Assembly (NCBI GenBank): GCA_963929915.1 | Contig: CAWVJY010000009.1 | Coordinates: 1-57,999 of the forward strand | From: CAG-273 sp963929915 | Lineage (GTDB): Bacteria; Bacillota; Clostridia; TANB77; CAG-508 | Length of the DNA stretch: 57,999 bases | Direction: 5' to 3' | In this document: one piece after another, positions 53,712 through 57,999 of the stretch | Numbering within the stretch: position 1 is the stretch's first letter | Layout: every line of letters begins with the position of its first letter | Translations under genes and position numbers: made by a program | The notes under the pieces: generated by a model | Told to the model about the DNA's origin: nothing | Database searches by the model: none | What the model saw: the letters and a program-made list of their open reading frames with translations, nothing else

Positions 53712-54350
53712 TTATATACCTTTAGCTAAATTACTAAGTCCTTTTCTAATAATATCTTCTACGCTTAAGTCCATGATATCTACTTTTTCTAAAGCTTGTA
53801 CAATTTCTCGTTTGCTATAACCTAACACCTGTAATGCACTAACTGCTTCTGAAACTTTTTCGTCTTCTTGTATTGCTTGTTTTAGGGCATTCTTTTCTTC
53901 TGGAGTTACTTTGTCTGTTCCTATATTTTCTTCACTACTTTGTTGTTCCTTTTTTAATTTATCTTTTAGCTCCAAAATAACTCTTTGTGCTGTTTTTGGT
54001 CCTATTCCTGGTAATTTTTTTAAAATATCTACATTATTGGCTATTACTGCTAAAGCAAATTGTGATGGTGTAATATTAGATAATATGGTTAAAGCTCCTT
54101 TTGCTCCAATTCCACTAACACCTAATAATAATTCAAACATACGTAATTCTTCATTACTTAAAAAGCCAAATAGACTAATGTCATCTTCTCTTACTCTCAT
54201 GTAGGTATGAACTTGTATTTGTTCCCCTATATTACCTGCTTTTTCAATAGCAGATTCTGACATAAAGATTTTATAACCGATTCCTCCTGTTTCTATTACA
54301 ATATATCCTTTTGTTTTTACTGCTAAATTTCCTTTAATATATGCAAACAT
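53712..54350 (-). CDS. ruvA: Holliday junction branch migration protein RuvA
   Basis: Binds Holliday junctions and loads RuvB. 212 aa from ATG 54350 (MFAYIKGNLAVKTKGYIVIE), the usual start, with AGAGGT 6 bases before. Seen: OB domain (residues 1-65, with YMRVREDDISLFGFLSNEE), two helix-hairpin-helix motifs (LLLGVSGIGAKGALTIL and LKKLPGIGPKTAQRVILELKDKL), an acidic linker and domain III (EAVSALQVLGYSKREIVQALEKV). No ruvB or ruvC next to it in the window; the downstream gap (53586-53711) has only AT-rich sequence. Confidence 0.96.
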   Translation of the reverse strand: MFAYIKGNLAVKTKGYIVIETGGIGYKIFMSESAIEKAGNIGEQIQVHTYMRVREDDISLFGFLSNEELRMFELLLGVSGIGAKGALTILSNITPSQFALAVIANNVDILKKLPGIGPKTAQRVILELKDKLKKEQQSSEENIGTDKVTPEEKNALKQAIQEDEKVSEAVSALQVLGYSKREIVQALEKVDIMDLSVEDIIRKGLSNLAKGI

Positions 54351-54502
54351 TTTTCTACCTCTTTTATCTTTTATTTTATATAAATTCATATATCAATATT
54401 ATAAAAAGCTATACTTTAGAGCTAAATATGAAATACTTTGTATTTTTTCAATGTTTATTTATAACTTCTTTTTATTTTTTTCTGCTTGTTTATTGTATCA
54501 TA

Positions 54503-54540
54503 AACAAAAAAATTTGCAAGTACTTTTGCAAATTTTTGTT
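54503..54540 (-). terminator. Hairpin upstream of ruvA
   Basis: AAAAATTTGCAA with its complement and a T7 run on the minus strand. It could stop read-through from the small toxin locus into ruvA. Confidence 0.6.
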
Positions 54541-54660
54541 TGGATTTTACTTTTTTAACTAACCTTTTTGTTTGGATGTAGTAAAATAATATTTATATTA
54601 TGCTTAAAGGTTACATTTTTAAGTAGTACACCACTTCTTTTATTAATATTTGTAATTTAT

Positions 54661-54689
54661 TTGACAAATTATATGGTATGAGGTATAAT
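54661..54689 (+). promoter_or_regulatory. Perfect consensus promoter of a small RNA
   Basis: TTGACA, 17 bp, TATAAT. No ORF of note follows, but a strong terminator ends about 85 bases after the predicted start. Confidence 0.85.
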
Positions 54690-54695
54690 AAGTAT

Positions 54696-54781
54696 AGAAA
54701 ATGAGAACCACAAAGTGGTTGCCTAATAAAACGTTAAAATAAACCATTTCACTCGGCAAAGCAGAATGGTTTATTTTTTTA
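54696..54781 (+). ncRNA. Candidate antitoxin RNA of a type I system
   Basis: Small RNA of about 85 nt from a perfect promoter. It has a hairpin ACCACAAAGTGG and ends in a 13-bp terminator (54735-54781, AAAATAAACCATT with its perfect complement and T7). It converges with the hydrophobic-peptide gene and overlaps its stop codon. The terminator is nearly symmetrical and could serve both strands. ACCAC...GTGG also occurs, in direct orientation, in the peptide's 5' leader and over its ribosome site, so the two RNAs can pair there as well. This is the layout of Fst/RNAII-type loci. Confidence 0.6.
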
Positions 54782-54889
54782 TTTGCACAAAATTACCACT
54801 AACGCAATAATCAAGGCAATAGCTATGATAGTAACTTCTACTAATCCGAAGAATAGTAGATATATTATTTGTAACAATACAGTTTCCAT
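54779..54889 (-). CDS. 36-aa hydrophobic peptide, candidate type I toxin
   Basis: ATG 54889 after AGGTGG begins METVLLQIIYLLFFGLVEVT and ends IALVVILCK. Nearly the whole peptide is one membrane helix with one acidic residue inside and a Cys-Lys end. Such short single-helix peptides with a long structured leader (about 80 bases, containing CACAGTTGCACTGTG) and a convergent small RNA are typical of type I toxins that damage the membrane. I do not recognise a named family. A harmless small membrane peptide is the alternative. The upstream region near 54960-54990 has a possible promoter (TTGTAT with TGTATA). Confidence 0.6.
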   Translation of the reverse strand: METVLLQIIYLLFFGLVEVTIIAIALIIALVVILCK

Positions 54890-55139
54890 AGCACCACCTC
54901 GCTTTCTCACAGTTGCACTGTGTATGTAAGGTGGCAACACACTCTGCTTATCTCATTTCCTATATTATTTACTATACAATATTTTTTTTGCTAAAATACA
55001 AGCGAACATTGTAAAATTTTACAAATAATTACTACTTTTTGTATTAACTAAATTTTTCATCTATTTTTATAATCCCATTTCTAACCCCAAGTTTTATCTT
55101 AGCCATAAACTTCCGACTGTAGCTTCGAAAAAAAAATAA

Positions 55140-55168
55140 TTGCAAACTATATATAAATCAATTATAAT
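55140..55168 (+). promoter_or_regulatory. tcdA promoter
   Basis: TTGCAA (55140-55145), 17 bp, TATAAT (55163-55168). Confidence 0.75.
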
Positions 55169-55268
55169 AAGTTAATAGTAAAGAATATTGAAAGGAAATA
55201 GTTTGAAAGAAAATGCTTTCATAGCTATGTGTACCTTTGGAAAAATCAAGAAAGGACTGGAATTTTTT

Positions 55269-56039
55269 ATGGAAAGTTGGTTAAATAGAACTCAAAATTT
55301 AATAGGCAAAGAAAATATAGAAAAATTAGCCAAATGCCATGTGGCTGTATTTGGTTGTGGTGGAGTTGGTTCTTATGCAATTGAAGCTTTGGCTCGTAGT
55401 GGTGTTGGTAAACTTACTTTAGTAGACAAAGATGTAGTAGATATTACTAATATTAATCGTCAATTAATTGCAGATACCACTACTTTAGGTAAGCCTAAAG
55501 TTATAGTAGAAAAAGGAAAGATTATTAAAAATTAATCCGCAATTAGAAGTTTTTACTTTCAAGAATTTTTTCATAAAGAAAATTCTCATTTCTTTTTTGA
55601 AAATCCTTCTAATACTAATTATGATTATATTGTTGACGCTATTGATACAGTTAGTTCTAAAATTTCTTTAATAGAAGAAGCAAAAAAACGTAACATTCCT
55701 ATTATTTCTTGTATGGGTACTGGTAATAAGTTAGACCCTACTAAGTTTGAGGTTGCAGATATTTCTAAAACTTCTGTATGCCCTCTTGCTAAAGTGATGA
55801 GAAAAGAATTAGGAAAGCGTGGAATAAAAAATGTAAAAGTAGTATATTCGAAAGAAACACCTTATAACATGGCTAATATAGTAGAAAATGATATTATTAA
55901 AAACAATATTATGCAAAATAAAGAGGAATTAGAAAATATAGAACAACAAAAAAGAGTTCCTGCTAGTATTAGTTTTGTTCCACCAGTTGCAGGTTTTATA
56001 CTTGCTGGAGAAGTTATAAAAGATTTAATAGAGCATTAA
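55269..56039 (+). pseudogene. tcdA: tRNA threonylcarbamoyladenosine dehydratase, two frameshifts
   Basis: E1/ThiF-like enzyme that cyclises t6A37 of tRNAs to ct6A. Start ATG 55269 (MESWLNRTQNLIGKENIEKL), the usual start. Seen: nucleotide motif VAVFGCGGVGSYAIEALARSG, LVDKDVVDITNINRQLIA, then after the breaks YDYIVDAIDTVSSK, ISCMGTGNKLDPTKFEVADISKTSVCPLAKVMRKELG and SISFVPPVAGFILAGEVIKDL. Frame is lost near 55530 (A5 instead of A4) and near 55563-55570 (T6 instead of T7), leaving net zero shift with about 12 residues garbled. Both are homopolymers, so errors are possible. Confidence 0.88.
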
Positions 56040-56137
56040 AACTTCTTGTTTAATGCTCTATTAAATTTAAATTTTCATTTTTTCCATACTAAAGAATGAA
56101 AGGTAAATTTTTAAAATCATTTTATATTGTAACATTT

Positions 56138-56296
56138 TTATAAAATTAATCCATCTATACAATTATCAAAAATAAATTGTTTTATTCTTTCTTTATTATT
56201 GGTACTATAAAATTCTGATAAAAGCGTGGTAAATTCTTCTAGCTTGTTATCTGGTATTTTAATAATTCCATTTCCGTATCCTATTTTAAAATACTA
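56138..56296 (-). pseudogene. C-terminal remnant of an unknown gene
   Basis: An open minus-strand frame without start: YFKIGYGNGIIKIPDNKLEE, then FTTLLSEFYSTNNKERIKQF and FDNCIDGLIL-stop. The composition is protein-like in an otherwise AT-rich 446-base gap between tcdA and rpmB. I do not recognise the family. Upstream of it the frame is closed by a stop. Confidence 0.45.
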
Positions 56297-56412
56297 TAAT
56301 TTTTTCTAAAAATCAAGGTGGATTTAAAAAAAGATTATATTGATTAGTACTATTTTTTCTCTTCTACTTGCCCAATAGTTTTAAACCCTAACAAAAAATT
56401 CACAAAAAAGCC

Positions 56413-56441
56413 TTGTTTTTTTTCATTATTTGTGGTAAACT
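56413..56441 (+). promoter_or_regulatory. rpmB promoter
   Basis: TTGTTT (56413-56418), 17 bp, TAAACT (56436-56441). Confidence 0.6.
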
Positions 56442-56486
56442 TATAAATAGTCAATTTTAGATTTACATATAGGAGGTGCATTTAAA

Positions 56487-56684
56487 ATGGCAAAATGTGA
56501 TATCTGTGGAAAAACATTATCTCATGGAAATAAAATTAGCATTGCTCGTTCTCATGTTAGTAGAAGGGCTACTAGAACTTTTAGACCTAATTTAAGAAGA
56601 GTAAAAGCTGTAGTTGATGGTCAAACTCAAACAATTCATGCATGTGCAAAATGCTTACGTTCTGGAAAAGTAGTTAGAGCTTAA
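56487..56684 (+). CDS. rpmB: Ribosomal protein L28
   Basis: 50S subunit protein. 65 aa: MAKCDICGKTLSHGNKISIA, ARSHVSRRATRTFRPNLRRV and IHACAKCLRSGKVVRA. It has two CxxC pairs (CDIC and CAKC), so it is the zinc-binding form. AGGAGG with ideal spacing. In B. subtilis rpmB is next to spoVM, as here. A stand-alone gene with its own terminator. Confidence 0.98.
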   Translation: MAKCDICGKTLSHGNKISIARSHVSRRATRTFRPNLRRVKAVVDGQTQTIHACAKCLRSGKVVRA

Positions 56685-56732
56685 GTTATAACTATGTTTT
56701 ATTTTGATGAAAGAAAATAGAAAAAAATAAAA

Positions 56733-56769
56733 AGTGAGGCTATTTTTCAAAATAACCTCTTTTTTTTTA
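56733..56769. terminator. Bidirectional terminator between rpmB and spoVM
   Basis: GAGGCTATTTT with AAAATAACCTC, T9 on the plus strand and a T-rich run on the minus strand. Confidence 0.85.
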
Positions 56770-56818
56770 ATACACATGTGGTAAAGTCACTTTTTTATAC
56801 ATAAAAATTATTTATGTA

Positions 56819-56896
56819 TTATTTTTCTTTAATTCCAAATAAAAGCTTTACAATTCCCCTTAAGCATTTTGGAACTTTTTTTACAACGATTGTCAT
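56819..56896 (-). CDS. spoVM: SpoVM-like 25-residue sporulation peptide
   Basis: ATG 56896, with AAGGAGAG upstream, encodes MTIVVKKVPKCLRGIVKLL followed by FGIKEK. SpoVM of B. subtilis is a 26-residue amphipathic helix (MKFYTIKLPKFLGGIVRAML) that binds the convex forespore membrane and starts coat assembly with SpoIVA. Shared here: the length, the Lys-x-Pro-Lys-x-Leu-x-Gly-Ile-Val-(Lys/Arg) core with the key Pro, and the charged end. Its position beside rpmB matches B. subtilis. It follows the 50-aa membrane protein by 33 bases. If right, the organism can probably form spores. Confidence 0.8.
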   Translation of the reverse strand: MTIVVKKVPKCLRGIVKLLFGIKEK

Positions 56897-56929
56897 TTTT
56901 CCTTCACTCTCCTTTTTGCTAAATTCCTT

Positions 56930-57082
56930 TTATTTGCAAGATAACCACATAAGACCTACTGCTATTATCGCAATACCCAAAGCAAATAGCCAGCCTGACA
57001 ATGGAAGTAATAGTACTAATAGAATTCCTAATCCTAAACCTATTAAACATACACCTATTGTTTTCTTTAAAGCACACAACAT
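56930..57082 (-). CDS. 50-aa membrane protein upstream of spoVM
   Basis: ATG 57082 after GGAGG begins MLCALKKTIGVCLIGLGLGI and ends with AVGLMWLSCK. Two membrane helices form a hairpin (VCLIGLGLGILLVLLLPL and WLFALGIAIIAVGLMWL). I know no function; short double-helix proteins are frequent beside small sporulation genes in Clostridia. It is likely cotranscribed with the SpoVM-like gene. Confidence 0.7.
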   Translation of the reverse strand: MLCALKKTIGVCLIGLGLGILLVLLLPLSGWLFALGIAIIAVGLMWLSCK

Positions 57083-57260
57083 AATCTATTACCTCCTTTT
57101 TTAATATTATATGTGCTTTTGTTCTAGAAAGTGATTTTATAATAAAAAATAGTTATTTGCTAGGAAATAAAATTTGAAACCATTATGTTACTGCTTACTA
57201 AATACATTTTTTTAATTTATAAAATATATGAAATAGAAAGAAATAAATGAGGTACCAAAT

Positions 57261-57904
57261 ATGAACCAAAAAAAAGCTATTCAAATTTTTGAAACTTTAA
57301 AAAAGGAATATCCTGATGCAAAATGTAGTTTAGATTTTACTACTCCTTTTGAAATATTAGTTGCTGTTATGCTTTCTGCACAATGTACAGATGAAAGAGT
57401 AAACAAAGTAACTGCTGAATTTTTTCCTAAATATCATACTCCGCAAGATTTTGCAGATATGCCTTTAGAAGACATTGAAAAATTAATTCATTCTTGTGGT
57501 TTTTATAAAAATAAGGCCAAAAACTTAAAACTTGCTTCTCAAAAAATTTTACAAGATTTTGGTGGAGAAGTTCCTCAAACTATGGAAGAATTAATGACTA
57601 TTCCTGGAATTGGGAGAAAAAGTGCTAATGTCATTATGTTAGAAGCTTTTCATAATCCACAAGGAATTGCAGTTGATACTCATGTAAAAAGACTTTCTAA
57701 CCGTATTGGTTTTTCTAAAAAGCGGAACCTGAAAAAATTGAGCAGGACCTATTAAAAGAACTTCCTAAAAAATATTATGAGGATGCTAACCATATTTTAA
57801 TTTATCATGGTAGAGCCATTTGTAAGGCACAAAATCCATCTTGTGATAAATGCTGTGTTGCAAAGTTTTGTGAAAACCCTGTTCACTCTACTATAAAATC
57901 TTAA
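57261..57904 (+). pseudogene. nth: Endonuclease III, one frameshift
   Basis: DNA glycosylase/AP lyase of base excision repair. Seen: MNQKKAIQIFETLKKEYPDA, FEILVAVMLSAQCTDERVNKVT, helix-hairpin-helix MTIPGIGRKSANVIMLEAFH with the catalytic Lys region, VDTHVKRLSNRIGF with the catalytic Asp. After a lost base near 57722, the frame continues AEPEKIEQDLLKELPKKYYE and IYHGRAICKAQNPSC. The 4Fe-4S site C-x6-C-x2-C-x5-C (CKAQNPSCDKCCVAKFC) is complete, ending at 57904. So only one base (probably a G) is missing; a sequence error is quite possible. Confidence 0.9.
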
Positions 57905-57982
57905 TTTTTTTCAATTAAATAAAAATTATATTCTTTAGCATATTAAATTTTATATGCAAATTAGTAAATAATAATTAAGGAC

Positions 57983-57999
57983 AAACACGCGATCTAGTG
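57983..57999. repeat. 17-bp inverted repeat shared with the left end
   Basis: Exact reverse complement of bases 2-18. Follows 78 bases of gene-free AT-rich sequence behind nth. Confidence 0.85.

Noticed and set aside
54341..54562. Plus-strand frame for a 73-aa hydrophobic protein
   Set aside because: Composition reflects AT-rich sequence, no ribosome site, and it overlaps the ruvA start and a terminator-like hairpin.
1..57999. tRNA, rRNA, tmRNA or RNase P RNA genes
   Set aside because: No sequence with their conserved motifs was recognised; a tmRNA/RNase P reading of 23301-23505 did not fit.

Overview
The window looks like one contig from a very AT-rich, Gram-positive Clostridia-type bacterium, probably an uncultured gut lineage. 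Support comes from the rimP-nusA-ylxR-ylxQ-infB-rbfA-nrnA-truB operon, hrcA-grpE-dnaK-dnaJ with CIRCE, a T-box before pheST, WhiA, MutS2, PBP1A with a PASTA domain, strong Shine-Dalgarno sites, and a 25-residue SpoVM-like peptide next to rpmB that points to a spore former. Most genes are on the minus strand.

Layout. 1-2.4 kb: cut-off recD2, a nuclease/transposase-tail remnant and a lone unknown gene with a strong promoter. 2.5-5 kb: a prepilin-like protein with BspA-type leucine-rich repeats, its (AG)n leader ORF and a small membrane protein. 5.3-14 kb: rluA, ftsH, a DUF1189 protein, cysS and pbp1A. 14.2-19.5 kb: the heat-shock operon. 19.6-28 kb: hemW, a frameshifted whiA, prmC, a probable 6S RNA, two envelope proteins, truB, nrnA, rbfA. 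28.3-33.9 kb: infB to rimP. 34-44.8 kb: a variable island of prepilin-like and C-type-lectin/FGE-like proteins, with transposase remnants and mutS2. 45-54 kb: an arginase-family enzyme, pheST with T-box, an nfeD/SPFH pair, rarA, ruvA. 54.6-58 kb: a candidate type I toxin-antitoxin locus, a frameshifted tcdA, rpmB, spoVM-like and a frameshifted nth.

The most unusual signal is a set of three (AG)n dinucleotide tracts, each just inside a short ORF with its own ribosome-binding site. One tract (36179-36198, n=10) lies between the start codon and the prepilin signal of a pilin-like gene and puts it out of frame. The other two (4449-4470, n=11; 44717-44740, n=12) lie in leader ORFs upstream of pilin-like genes. 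There the only open frame runs through an intrinsic-terminator hairpin, followed at once by a conserved promoter. This suggests surface proteins switched by slipped-strand mispairing, possibly through translation-coupled attenuation.

The intergenic regions are rich in structured repeats: family A (4 copies), family B (2 copies), two single elements of the same general design, and REP-like 45-bp palindromes, two of which flank dnaK in inverted orientation. The long outer stems differ between copies but stay self-complementary.

Limits: three housekeeping genes carry single-base frameshifts, partly in homopolymers, so sequence errors are possible. The two ends share a 17-bp inverted repeat that interrupts recD2 and is probably technical. 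No rRNA, tRNA, CRISPR array or reverse transcriptase was seen.
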